Source: CAJXZP01 sp049606935
GTDB lineage: Bacteria; Bacteroidota; Bacteroidia; Flavobacteriales_G; Salibacteraceae
Direction of reading: 5' to 3'
NCBI GenBank assembly: GCA_049606935.1
Contig: JBMYWA010000001.1
Location: 62,001 to 126,000 of the forward strand
DNA: 64,000 nucleotides
How positions within the stretch are numbered: position 1 is the stretch's first letter; every line of letters begins with the position of its first letter. A model generated the notes under the pieces. It did no database searches. It had not been told where the DNA came from and saw only the letters and a program-made list of their open reading frames with translations. Made by a program: the position numbers and the translations under genes. Below are positions 33,270 through 41,611 of this stretch, piece by piece.

Positions 33270-34929
33270 AGAGCACTTATTTCTAATCGCGTTTCTACTA
33301 ATTGGTAATTATCTTTTTGCTCAAGTTGCACCTGAAAAATATTGGATTCAATTTACAGATAAAAACAATAGTCCATTCTCAATTTCTAACCCATCGGCTT
33401 ACCTTAGTCAAAGAGCTATTGACCGAAGAGCCAACCAAAATATTCAAATTACAGAACAAGATCTTCCAGTAAACCCTAGCTATGTATTGGGAGTTGAACA
33501 ATCAGCAGCTGTAAACGTTTTGATTTCTTCTAGATGGCTGAATGGTATTGTGATTCAAACTACAGATACTAATGGGTTAGACGCAATTATGAATTTGCCC
33601 TTTGTTGATTCTGCTGGCTCCAGGTCTGTGCAGAAATCCTTTTTTGGAGAAACATCCAGTAAAATGAAACTCCAGGGTACTAAAGTTCCTGCAGAAAAAA
33701 AGTCGCCTAATAATGACCGTTCCATTGATTACGGATACTCAGAAAATCAAAACAAAATGATTCATGTAGATTACCTTCATAACCTAGGTTTTACTGGGTC
33801 AGGTATGGTTATAGCCATTTTAGATGCAGGTTTTTACGGTTCTGATACTACCACCGTTTTAACCTCTTTGTTTGCTGATAATAGAGTGTTGGGTACTTGG
33901 GATTTTGTTTTGAACCAACCCATAGATTATACACAATATTCAAATCATGGTGCATTTGTATTAAACTGCATGGCTGCCAATGAGCCTGGGTTTTATGTTG
34001 GTTCTGCCCCAGATGCAAGCTATTGGCTTTTAAGAACAGAAGATGCGCCTACTGAAAACATAATTGAAGAATATAATTGGGTGGCAGGAGCCGAATTTGC
34101 AGATAGCGCTGGAGCAGATGTATTTAATACTTCGCTTGGTTACACTACTTTCGATGATTCTAATTACAACCACACCTATGCTGATTTAGATGGAAATACG
34201 GCAATTATTACTATAGGTGCTGATATTGCCGCTTCTAAAGGGATTTTAGTGATTAATAGTGCAGGTAACTCTGGTGCTGGTGATTGGTATTATATTGGAG
34301 CTCCGGCTGACGGAGATAGTGTATTGGCAATTGGGGCGGTGAACCCAAGTAGGGGCGTCACTGGCTTTAGTTCTAGAGGGCCATCGTATGATGGACGGGT
34401 GAAACCAAATGTAATGGCGCAAGGAGGAGCTGTTCCTATGCCAATAGGTATAGATACTATTTTCAATATAAATGGAACTTCATTTTCGGGGCCTATATTG
34501 GCCGGAGCAGCTGCATGTTTGTGGCAATCACAATTGGGGTATAATAACATGGATATTTATCACGCCATTGAAGAAAGCTCCGATCGATTTACTAATCCAA
34601 ATGATGATTACGGTTTTGGAATTCCGAATATGGGGTTAGCACATTATTTTGTTACGGGAATAGAGGATTTGAATACGTATGCATTTAGTTCTCAGGTTTA
34701 TCCCAATCCTACAGAAGGGATTGTTTACATCACTGGAATAAACCAATCTAGCGCAGAATATGCAAGAGTTGAACTATACGATCTTTCTGGAAGCTTGAAA
34801 AAAAGAATGGTTCCCACTTGGTCGGGAAACGATTACATTGTTGATATTTCTGAACAAACTCCAGGAGTATATTTTTTAAAGGTCATTACTGATGTAGGTA
34901 ATCAAACCCTTAGAGTGGTTAAGTTTTAA
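33244..34929 (+). CDS. T9SS-exported subtilisin-like (S8) serine protease
   Basis: This 561-residue protein has a signal peptide after a long charged n-region (start ATG 33244, ending LFAQ). An S8 domain follows with Asp in AILDAGFYGSD, His in YSNHGAFV (canonical HGTHV is altered) and Ser in NGTSFSGPILAGAAA. The last 85 residues form a T9SS type-A sorting domain (VYPNPTEGIVYITG, VELYDLSGSL, PGVYFLKV, TLRVVKF). It is thus predicted to be a surface or extracellular protease. The start inside the previous gene suggests coupled translation. Confidence 0.9.
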   Translation: MSLEFEKTKEHLFLIAFLLIGNYLFAQVAPEKYWIQFTDKNNSPFSISNPSAYLSQRAIDRRANQNIQITEQDLPVNPSYVLGVEQSAAVNVLISSRWLNGIVIQTTDTNGLDAIMNLPFVDSAGSRSVQKSFFGETSSKMKLQGTKVPAEKKSPNNDRSIDYGYSENQNKMIHVDYLHNLGFTGSGMVIAILDAGFYGSDTTTVLTSLFADNRVLGTWDFVLNQPIDYTQYSNHGAFVLNCMAANEPGFYVGSAPDASYWLLRTEDAPTENIIEEYNWVAGAEFADSAGADVFNTSLGYTTFDDSNYNHTYADLDGNTAIITIGADIAASKGILVINSAGNSGAGDWYYIGAPADGDSVLAIGAVNPSRGVTGFSSRGPSYDGRVKPNVMAQGGAVPMPIGIDTIFNINGTSFSGPILAGAAACLWQSQLGYNNMDIYHAIEESSDRFTNPNDDYGFGIPNMGLAHYFVTGIEDLNTYAFSSQVYPNPTEGIVYITGINQSSAEYARVELYDLSGSLKKRMVPTWSGNDYIVDISEQTPGVYFLKVITDVGNQTLRVVKF

Positions 34930-36050
34930 GATATAACCTGCTCTCGTTTTAAATCATAATTGCCAGTTCCTAAGTCATTTAATAATCTGAAGTGACTAGA
35001 TACTGCCTCAAAAAAAGTGGCGTGTTGATAATATGGCACCCCAAATTCCTTGGCTGTTTTTTCTACAATAGGAGATAAATCACGGTAGTGTACATGACAA
35101 ATTTTAGGGAATAAATGATGTTCCACTTGATTATTCAACCCTCCTACAAACCATGAGAATACCCTTGCATTATTGGCAAAGTTGGATGTCGTTTTTAATT
35201 GGTGAATGGCCCAGTTGTTTTCTACAGAGCTATTTTTATCAATTTTGTAAAAACTTGTTTCGCCAATAACATGGGCTGGTTGAAATATTAAGGCCAATGA
35301 AAGCCCCGTTATTGCATGCATCATAATAAAACCTAAAACCATTTGCCACCATGGAATTTCTACAATAATTATTGGAATTATTAATGTAAAAGCTAAATAC
35401 CATATTTTATGAATCGCAATAATAAAAAGGGCCTTGTTCTTGGTTAAGTTTTGGGTGCCTAATAGGTCTTGTCTGTCATACCTGAAAACTCTTTCAAAAT
35501 CTTTACTCACAAACCAATAAAGAGTCATAATAGCATATAAAAATGGGGCATAAAATACTTGGTATTTAAACCCTTTCTTTCTCTCTTGATTGGGTGAGAA
35601 TCGCATTATCGGATTTTCAATATCAGCATCATGATCTTCTATATTAGTATAAGAGTGATGTAAAACATTATGTTGAATTTTCCAGTTTCCATGATACGCT
35701 CCCAAGAAATTAATTAAAAAACCCAAGCTTTGGTTTACCCATTTCTTTTTGGAGTAAGCACCGTGATTTGCATCATGCATAATAGAAAGGCCAATACCAG
35801 CCATACCCATCCCCATTAAAGCCCACATAGCCAAAATTCCACTGGTTTGGGTAACACCACCAGTATAAATCATTGCCATTGGCACAAAATATAAGGCAAG
35901 CATAAAAATGGTCTTAATTTTCATTTCCGTATTTGCTAATTTGGAAATGTTTTTATCCTTAAAATGTTGGTTTACACGTTTTCGTAGAACATTGAAAAAT
36001 TCTGGGTTTTCTTTGGTATTAAATTTTACTACTGGTCTACTCATCCTCAT
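34926..36050 (-). CDS. Membrane fatty acid desaturase
   Basis: This diiron membrane desaturase has the three histidine boxes HDANHGA, HNVLHHS and QVEHHLFP and four to six membrane helices. It resembles the acyl-CoA/lipid desaturases with linoleoyl-type specificity. In cold marine bacteria these adjust membrane fluidity. The starts ATG 36050 or 36044 (MSRPVVKF) fit relatives. An upstream ATG at 36074 overlaps a TATATTGC promoter-like box. It converges on the protease gene with a 4-bp overlap. Confidence 0.88.
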   Translation of the reverse strand: MRMSRPVVKFNTKENPEFFNVLRKRVNQHFKDKNISKLANTEMKIKTIFMLALYFVPMAMIYTGGVTQTSGILAMWALMGMGMAGIGLSIMHDANHGAYSKKKWVNQSLGFLINFLGAYHGNWKIQHNVLHHSYTNIEDHDADIENPIMRFSPNQERKKGFKYQVFYAPFLYAIMTLYWFVSKDFERVFRYDRQDLLGTQNLTKNKALFIIAIHKIWYLAFTLIIPIIIVEIPWWQMVLGFIMMHAITGLSLALIFQPAHVIGETSFYKIDKNSSVENNWAIHQLKTTSNFANNARVFSWFVGGLNNQVEHHLFPKICHVHYRDLSPIVEKTAKEFGVPYYQHATFFEAVSSHFRLLNDLGTGNYDLKREQVIS

Positions 36051-36142
36051 TTTATTAGATGGCGCAATATACATGAGGTTTACTTGTAAATAACCTATCT
36101 TTAAATTAGTTTTTAAAGATTTAAGTTTTAAAAAGGAAAAGT

Positions 36143-36592
36143 CTATCTTCTGTTCATAGCACGGTCAATATCTCGTTTGCTATCATTTTGTTTTAGGGAT
36201 TCTCTTTTATCAAAAAGTTTTTTCCCTTTAGAAAGAGCTACGTTTAATTTTGCATAGCCACTCTGTGATATAAAAAGTCGGGTAGGAACAATGGTCAAGC
36301 CCACATCTTTTAATTTTTTTTCTAGTCGATTAATTTCCGATTTGTTCAACAATAGTTTCCTAACTCTGTTTGGATTGTGATTGGTAAATCCTCCCTTATC
36401 ATATTCTGAAATATGCATGTTATAGACAAGTAACTCCCCATCTGTAATTCGGCAATACGCTTCCATAATACTGGCTTTTCCTTGGCGAATAGATTTAATT
36501 TCTGTCCCCTCTAATACCATTCCAGCGGTAAATTTCTCAATGAATTCATATTCATGAGATGCCTTTTTATTTTTAATTACAATATTGTCCAT
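36143..36592 (-). CDS. smpB: SsrA-binding protein SmpB
   Basis: This 149-residue protein binds tmRNA and delivers it to stalled ribosomes. Diagnostic segments are KKASHEYEFIEKFTAGMVL, GTEIKSIRQGKASI, EAYCRITDGELLVYNMHISEY and the basic tail KKLFDKRESLKQNDSKRDIDRAMN, each interrupted here for brevity. Start is clear. It is 4 bp downstream of the DtxR-type regulator gene and belongs to the same operon. Confidence 0.95.
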   Translation of the reverse strand: MDNIVIKNKKASHEYEFIEKFTAGMVLEGTEIKSIRQGKASIMEAYCRITDGELLVYNMHISEYDKGGFTNHNPNRVRKLLLNKSEINRLEKKLKDVGLTIVPTRLFISQSGYAKLNVALSKGKKLFDKRESLKQNDSKRDIDRAMNRR

Positions 36593-36596
36593 CGGG

Positions 36597-37262
36597 TTAA
36601 CGAGAAAGTTTTTTAATAAAAATGTTTTGAGCTACCGTATTGGATACCGTTAACGGACTTGTTGATCCAATAATAATGTCAATACTTTGATCAAATTCAT
36701 TAATATCTTTTATTCCTACCGATTGGCCTAATGTAAGACCGGATTTAACTAAATAGTTTAAAAAATCTTTAGAAGTATCTTTAAGTCCTACTATTAAACC
36801 AAAGTGATTCAACCCCAAATTTGCAATGGTTACGTCTTTATGAAATTCTAGTCTTCCTTCACTGTCTGGTATTGGATCTCCATGTGGGTCAAATTTTGGG
36901 TATCCTAAGAATTCATCCAGTTTATTAATTAATTCGGTACTTTGCACGTGTTCAAGCTCTTCAGCTATTTCATGTACTTCACCCCAACCAAAACCTAATT
37001 TTTTAACCAAAAAGGTTTCCCATATTCTATGCTTTCTTACCAAATTGAGTGCAATGGCCAGCCCTTCATCAGTAAAAAACACACCTTGGTAAGGTTTATA
37101 AATAATGAGCTTTTTCGTAGACAAACGTTTAAGCATATCTGTTACCGTAGGGGCTTTGGTGTTAATCTTTTCAGCAATTTCGTTGGTTGATGCTGTCCCC
37201 TTATTATTTTCAATTAGAGAAAAAATGGTCTTCAAATAATTCTCTTCGGTAAATGATAACAT
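36597..37262 (-). CDS. DtxR/MntR-family metal-dependent transcriptional regulator
   Basis: This 221-residue protein has a winged helix (about 1-65: TASTNEIAEKINTKAPTVTDML), a metal-binding dimerisation domain (RKHRIWETFLVKKLGFGW; VHEIAEELEHV; DPHGDPIP) and an SH3/FeoA-like C-terminal domain. Such regulators use Fe2+ or Mn2+ as corepressor. The metal here is not determined. It shares an operon with smpB. A TTGC-ATG-GCAA dyad at 37298-37308 lies just upstream of its -7 box and could be an operator. Confidence 0.9.
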   Translation of the reverse strand: MLSFTEENYLKTIFSLIENNKGTASTNEIAEKINTKAPTVTDMLKRLSTKKLIIYKPYQGVFFTDEGLAIALNLVRKHRIWETFLVKKLGFGWGEVHEIAEELEHVQSTELINKLDEFLGYPKFDPHGDPIPDSEGRLEFHKDVTIANLGLNHFGLIVGLKDTSKDFLNYLVKSGLTLGQSVGIKDINEFDQSIDIIIGSTSPLTVSNTVAQNIFIKKLSR

Positions 37263-37283
37263 GCTGTAATAATTTAATCTCTA

Positions 37284-37291
37284 CAAAAATA
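37284..37291 (-). promoter_or_regulatory. -7 element TATTTTTG for the DtxR-smpB operon
   Basis: A perfect TAnnTTTG match ending 21 bp before the ATG at 37262. A small TTGCATGGCAA dyad lies 7 bp upstream of it, in the -33/-7 spacer. Confidence 0.58.
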
Positions 37292-37340
37292 TTCTAATTG
37301 CATGGCAAAATATGGATGCTTGAGTTTTTTTATACATACA

Positions 37341-37364
37341 AATTTATGAAGAACAATTTATGAA
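37341..37364. repeat. Direct repeat AATTTATGAA, two copies
   Basis: Two perfect 10-bp copies (37341-37350 and 37355-37364) with 14-bp phasing lie 22-45 bp upstream of the YtxH -7 box. The position suits an activator site. No factor is known. Confidence 0.4.
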
Positions 37365-37385
37365 ACACACCTCGTATTAAAATCG

Positions 37386-37393
37386 TAAATTTG
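37386..37393 (+). promoter_or_regulatory. -7 element TAAATTTG for the YtxH gene cluster
   Basis: A perfect TAnnTTTG match ending 25 bp before the ATG at 37419. Confidence 0.6.
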
Positions 37394-37418
37394 TTAGTGA
37401 AACATAAAACGCATAGTC

Positions 37419-37739
37419 ATGAATGATATGAGTAAATTATTGGTTACCCTTACAGCAGGGTTCGCAGCAGGAGTAGTTGCTGGAGTACTTTTTGCGCCAG
37501 AAATGGGTGAAAAAACAAGAGAAAATATTAAGAATAAAGCGGCTGACCTTGGAGACGAAATAGATAAGCAATATCAAGTGGAAATTGAAAAGCTTAAATC
37601 TAAAATGTCTGATTTAACCGATGAGTTAAGAGCCAAGGTTAAAGAATCAGGAATGGATGAGAAGGCACAAGAGTTGAAAAACAATTTGGCAGATTCAGCT
37701 AAAGAATTTAAAAGCAAAGTAGAAAATGCTTCGGCATAA
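37419..37739 (+). CDS. YtxH-domain stress-type protein
   Basis: This 106-residue protein has one N-terminal glycine-rich membrane helix (LTAGFAAGVVAGVLFAPEMG) and then a long charged coiled helix with K/E/A repeats. This matches the YtxH general-stress family, whose mechanism is unknown. It is followed at 25 bp by a holin-like small membrane protein, and all four genes to priA may be co-transcribed. Confidence 0.85.
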   Translation: MNDMSKLLVTLTAGFAAGVVAGVLFAPEMGEKTRENIKNKAADLGDEIDKQYQVEIEKLKSKMSDLTDELRAKVKESGMDEKAQELKNNLADSAKEFKSKVENASA

Positions 37740-37764
37740 GTAGATATCTATTATACTTTAGCTA

Positions 37765-38172
37765 ATGTCTTTTGTAAAAATATCCGATTCCATTAGAGAG
37801 TCTGCAAATAAGCTAATTGAGGTTATTAATGCCCATTTAGATTATTACCAAATAGTTGCGTTTGATAAGTTAGTAACTCTCTTAACCAAGAGTATATCAA
37901 ATGCCATTGTTGGTTTTACCGCATTTATGATGGTTTTCTTTTCTAGCCTAGCCTTGGCTCAATTTATTGGAGAATTGTTTGAACACATATCTGTTGGGTT
38001 TCTCATTGTAGCTCTTATTTATGGTATTGGAGGTTGGGTAGTTTGGTTGAATCGTGTTAAATGGATTGTTGATCCAATTATTGCTGCACTTACCGAAACT
38101 ATTGAAGAAACCAGTTATGATCTAGGCTTGGAAAATGAGACAGAAAACGAATTAAATTCGGAAAACGTTTAG
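37765..38172 (+). CDS. Small membrane protein, phage-holin-like (competence/YtxH partner)
   Basis: This 135-residue protein has two membrane helices (about 45-75 and 80-105) between an amphipathic N-terminal helix and an acidic C-terminal tail (ETIEETSYDLGLENETENELNS, shown in part). It falls in the 'phage holin family' annotation common beside YtxH genes in Flavobacteriales. No phage genes are nearby, so a lysis role is unlikely. Function is unknown. Confidence 0.78.
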   Translation: MSFVKISDSIRESANKLIEVINAHLDYYQIVAFDKLVTLLTKSISNAIVGFTAFMMVFFSSLALAQFIGELFEHISVGFLIVALIYGIGGWVVWLNRVKWIVDPIIAALTETIEETSYDLGLENETENELNSENV

Positions 38173-38175
38173 AGT

Positions 38176-38424
38176 ATGAAAAAAAAAAATATCAAGCTAA
38201 TTGCTGAGGTTAAAACTCTGGAGGATTTAAATAACTTAAAGCTTCAAAAGCGCTATTTAAAAGAGTTGAAAAAACTAGAATTTCAATCTAGTTTAATTCA
38301 ACTGCAATCAAATCTAAGTCCTGAAAACATTAAGGAAACCCTAATTACTGAAAGTCAAAGTTTTGCGGAAGGATTAGCCATAAAATTACTTCCTTCTTTT
38401 ATTCTTAATTTTTTTAGAAAGTAA
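38176..38424 (+). CDS. Small hypothetical protein, third gene of the YtxH cluster
   Basis: This 82-residue protein is basic at its N-terminus (five or more Lys), helical and leucine-rich, and ends in a short hydrophobic patch plus FFRK. No family is recognised. It starts 4 bp after the holin-like gene and ends 29 bp before priA, so it is probably made from the same mRNA. Confidence 0.68.
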   Translation: MKKKNIKLIAEVKTLEDLNNLKLQKRYLKELKKLEFQSSLIQLQSNLSPENIKETLITESQSFAEGLAIKLLPSFILNFFRK

Positions 38425-38453
38425 GCCCCCCTTTTAATTTCCATTTATTTTTA

Positions 38454-40928
38454 TTGTTGTTGTTATTTAATCATTCATATATAGATGTAATTCTGCCCTT
38501 GGGTGTTCCAAATCTGTACACTTATCGAGTTCCAGAAGAGTTAAATGAACAAATTGGAATTGGTTATAGAGTGGTAGTACAATTTGGAAAATCCAAACTG
38601 TATAGCGCTATTATCCAGAATATTCATACTGTGGCCCCAAAAGCATATCAGGCTAAGGACATTCAAATGGTTTTAGATGAGAAGCCTGTGGTTAACCTAA
38701 ACCAGTTAAAATTATGGGACTGGATTAAGACTTATTACATGTGTCACCCAGGTGATGTTATGAGCGCGGCTTTACCTAGTGGATTAAAACTAAGTAGTGA
38801 AACACAAGTATTACTTAATAATGAAATTGAAATTGAAGAAAGCATCTTAACGGATGATGAATTCCTGATTTATGAGGCCTTGGAAATTAGTCAGGTATTG
38901 TCTTTGGATGAAATATCAAAAATATTAAACAGAAAAACGGTATATCCAATTGTAAAAATGATGTTAGAGCGTAACGTCATTGTTGTACTGGAAGAGATTA
39001 AATCAAAATTTAAACCCAAAAAAGAAAAATACGTCACTTTAAAAGCAACCTATCAAGAAGAGGAAAAATTAAAAGGTCTCTTTGATTCTTTAATGAAAGC
39101 ACCAAAACAACTGGCTATATTGATGAAATACATTGAACTGAGCCAGATGTTTAGTGGAAATCAAGTTCCAGTAAAGCAAAAGGTTTTGCTACAAGCAAGT
39201 GATGCGGCTTCTAGTCAATTAAATGCACTGGTAAAAAAAGAAGTTTTTAAGGTGAATGAAATTACCATAGGTAGATTAGGGAATTTTACTAACCAGGAAA
39301 ATAAAGAGTTTAAGCTGAGTGAAAGGCAGGAGGAAGCATTCTTAGATATTAAAAAGCAATTTGAATCTAAAAGAGTGGTATTGCTTCACGGAGTTACTTC
39401 ATCGGGTAAAACGGAAATTTATACAAAACTAATAGAAGAAACTATTAACCAGGGTAAAAGGGTACTGTATCTTCTACCTGAAATTGCACTAACTACCCAG
39501 ATAATAAATAGGTTAAGAAGGTATTTTGGAGATAGAGTGGGTGTTTATCATTCTCGATTTAATCAAAATGAACGTGTTGAAATTTGGAATAAGCAACTTA
39601 GTAGCGAAAGCTATGATATTATTCTAGGAGCTCGTTCGGCTTTGTTCTTGCCCTTTGATAACTTGGGGCTAGTAGTTATTGATGAAGAACATGACTCCAG
39701 TTTCAAACAATTTGAACCTTCACCAAGATATAATGCACGCGATTCGGCAGTGGTATTAGCCAATATGTTTGAAGCAAAGGTGTTAATGGGATCAGCCACT
39801 CCAGCTATTGAAACCATGAATAATGCCAAATCTGGTAAATACGGATTAGTGAGTATCAGTGAACGATTTGGTGGTGTTCAAATGCCAAAAATTGTAGTTT
39901 CTGATTTGGCAAGAGCCCAGAAAATGAAAAAGATGCATGGGCATTTTTCCTTTCAATTAATGGAAGAGATTAAGGCCGCATTGGATAGAAAAGAGCAGGT
40001 TATTTTGTTTCAAAATAGAAGAGGTTTTTCTCCTTACATTATTTGTCAAAGTTGTGGTTGGACACCTTATTGCACCAGATGTGATGTGGGGTTAACTTAT
40101 CATAAATATTTACATAGATTAAAATGTCATTACTGTGGCTTTGAAAGACATATTGTAAAAAAATGTGAAGCTTGTGGTTCTCATGAAGTGGAATTAAGTG
40201 GTTTTGGTACTGAAAAGATAGAAGAAGATATGTCCTTAATCTATCCAGAAGCTAAAGTGGCGCGGATGGATTTAGAAACTACGAGATCTAAAAATGCATA
40301 TCAAAACATTATTACTGATTTTGAGGATAAAAAGATTGATATTTTAGTGGGTACCCAGATGGTTACTAAGGGGTTAGATTTTGAAAATGTAAGCCTGGTG
40401 GGAGTGTTGAATGCAGATCAAAGTCTGAATTTTCAAGATTTCAGAGCACATGAACGAAGTTATCAACTTATGTCGCAAGTAGCTGGAAGAGCCGGTCGGA
40501 ACACTAAACAAGGACTTGTGGTAATTCAAACGTATCAGCCTGATCATCCAATTATTCAGCAAGTAATTAAAGGAGATTACTTTGGCATGTATGAAAGAGA
40601 GTTAGAGCTTAGAAAAGAATTTGAATACCCGCCATTTCATAAACTGATTAAGGTGGTATTAAAACATGCCAACAAAGACAAATTGGTTGATTCAGCTCAA
40701 ATGTTTGCTGATGTTTTAAAGTCCTCTTTTGGAAGTAGAGTTTTGGGGCCAGAATTTCCTGGTGTACCTAGAGTTAGAAACAAGTACATCAACCAAATAT
40801 TTTTAAAGGTAGAGGATGTGGCATCTATTAAATCTGTAAAAGATATTGTTACCGATAGTATTTACTCGTTCCGTCAAAACAAAGAATACAGACCCGTACA
40901 GATTCTAATTGATGTAGATCCTTATTAG
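38454..40928 (+). CDS. priA: Primosomal protein N' (replication restart helicase)
   Basis: This 824-residue SF2 helicase reloads the replisome at collapsed forks. The N-terminal DNA-binding domain (YIDVILPLGVPNLYTYRVPE) is followed by Walker A GVTSSGKTE, Walker B VIDEEHDSS, and a zinc domain of paired CxxC motifs (CQSCGW, CTRC, CHYC, CEAC). Helicase motif VAGRAGR follows, then the C-terminal domain (EFPGVPRVRNKYINQI). The start must be TTG at 38454 or 38457, since no ATG occurs in frame before the DNA-binding domain. It ends with no obvious terminator. Confidence 0.95.
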   Translation: MLLLFNHSYIDVILPLGVPNLYTYRVPEELNEQIGIGYRVVVQFGKSKLYSAIIQNIHTVAPKAYQAKDIQMVLDEKPVVNLNQLKLWDWIKTYYMCHPGDVMSAALPSGLKLSSETQVLLNNEIEIEESILTDDEFLIYEALEISQVLSLDEISKILNRKTVYPIVKMMLERNVIVVLEEIKSKFKPKKEKYVTLKATYQEEEKLKGLFDSLMKAPKQLAILMKYIELSQMFSGNQVPVKQKVLLQASDAASSQLNALVKKEVFKVNEITIGRLGNFTNQENKEFKLSERQEEAFLDIKKQFESKRVVLLHGVTSSGKTEIYTKLIEETINQGKRVLYLLPEIALTTQIINRLRRYFGDRVGVYHSRFNQNERVEIWNKQLSSESYDIILGARSALFLPFDNLGLVVIDEEHDSSFKQFEPSPRYNARDSAVVLANMFEAKVLMGSATPAIETMNNAKSGKYGLVSISERFGGVQMPKIVVSDLARAQKMKKMHGHFSFQLMEEIKAALDRKEQVILFQNRRGFSPYIICQSCGWTPYCTRCDVGLTYHKYLHRLKCHYCGFERHIVKKCEACGSHEVELSGFGTEKIEEDMSLIYPEAKVARMDLETTRSKNAYQNIITDFEDKKIDILVGTQMVTKGLDFENVSLVGVLNADQSLNFQDFRAHERSYQLMSQVAGRAGRNTKQGLVVIQTYQPDHPIIQQVIKGDYFGMYERELELRKEFEYPPFHKLIKVVLKHANKDKLVDSAQMFADVLKSSFGSRVLGPEFPGVPRVRNKYINQIFLKVEDVASIKSVKDIVTDSIYSFRQNKEYRPVQILIDVDPY

Positions 40929-41040
40929 AATCTATTTGTTTCTTTAGCTGCTTTTGCATTTTAAAATGGTTAAAATGCATTTCAAATATTCCATAATGCA
41001 ACTCGTATAAAAAGTGGTTTTTCATACTGTTAAGTAGGCC

Positions 41041-41048
41041 TAGGTTTG
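41041..41048 (+). promoter_or_regulatory. -7 element TAGGTTTG for the small T9SS protein
   Basis: A perfect TAnnTTTG match. The implied start site near 41055 rules out an ATG at 41051 and favours ATG 41090. Confidence 0.55.
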
Positions 41049-41089
41049 TTATGTCAAACAATCAATGTATCACTTTAAAACCAACCGTT

Positions 41090-41503
41090 ATGATAGACAA
41101 AACCAAATACACGCTTATTTTAATCGCACTTTTCTCCATGTTTACAGTTTACTCTTCCCATGTAATTGGAAAGACATTGAATAGTGAAATATCCAACACA
41201 TCAAATACAATAGAGATAGTTGATATTAGTGAAAACACAACTTATTCTAATTTCTTAACTAACAATGGAGAAACTATTGATCTAGATAACCAAAAAACCA
41301 ATAAAAGTGAAATCACCAAACCAAATCTAAATGTAGTTGTGGTTAACCAAATGGGTGAATCCGTATATGAATCGGCTAAATCAACCCATGATTTTAATTT
41401 AAATAATTTGCCAAAAGGAGCATATATTATTCAAATTTATAAAGGAAAAAACTTAATTAACAGCAATAAGCTAACTCAGTTAAATGAGTTGATAGTAAAG
41501 TAG
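41090..41503 (+). CDS. Small exported protein with a T9SS type-A-like C-terminal domain
   Basis: This 137-residue protein has a signal peptide with an N-terminal membrane segment (KYTLILIALFSMFTVYSSHV) and a variable Ser/Thr/Asn linker. A C-terminal segment resembles a type-A sorting domain (VVVNQMGESVYES, NNLPKGAYIIQIYKG). It ends in LNELIVK, which is weaker than typical KVxLxK ends. It may be a short surface protein. Two hairpins follow its stop codon. Confidence 0.7.
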   Translation: MIDKTKYTLILIALFSMFTVYSSHVIGKTLNSEISNTSNTIEIVDISENTTYSNFLTNNGETIDLDNQKTNKSEITKPNLNVVVVNQMGESVYESAKSTHDFNLNNLPKGAYIIQIYKGKNLINSNKLTQLNELIVK

Positions 41504-41532
41504 GAAATGAGAGACCCCCATCTCTCGTTTCC
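41503..41532 (+). other. Hairpin at the stop codon of the small T9SS gene
   Basis: GGAAATGAGAGA (41503-41514) pairs with TCTCTCGTTTCC (41521-41532), with one mismatch, around CCCCCA. No T-tract follows, so it is more likely an mRNA end structure than a terminator. A true terminator lies at 41580. Confidence 0.5.
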
Positions 41533-41579
41533 TCTGATTATAAAATTAAAAATTCTCGTAGCAGGGTAAAGAAAGAATG

Positions 41580-41605
41580 AGTTTCACCGGGAGGTGGAAC
41601 TTTTT
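41580..41605 (+). terminator. Rho-independent terminator of the small T9SS gene
   Basis: AGTTTCACC and GGTGGAACT form a 9-bp stem (one G-T) with loop GGGA and five T residues. It lies 77 bp after the stop at 41503, beyond a first hairpin. Confidence 0.75.
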
Positions 41606-41611
41606 CTGCGT

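Noticed and set aside
37765..38172. Holin-like gene as a sign of a prophage
   Set aside because: No phage structural, lysis or integrase genes are nearby; it sits in a stable cluster with YtxH and priA.
40849..41061. Minus-strand frame of 70 residues
   Set aside because: It overlaps the end of priA and has no family resemblance or promoter.
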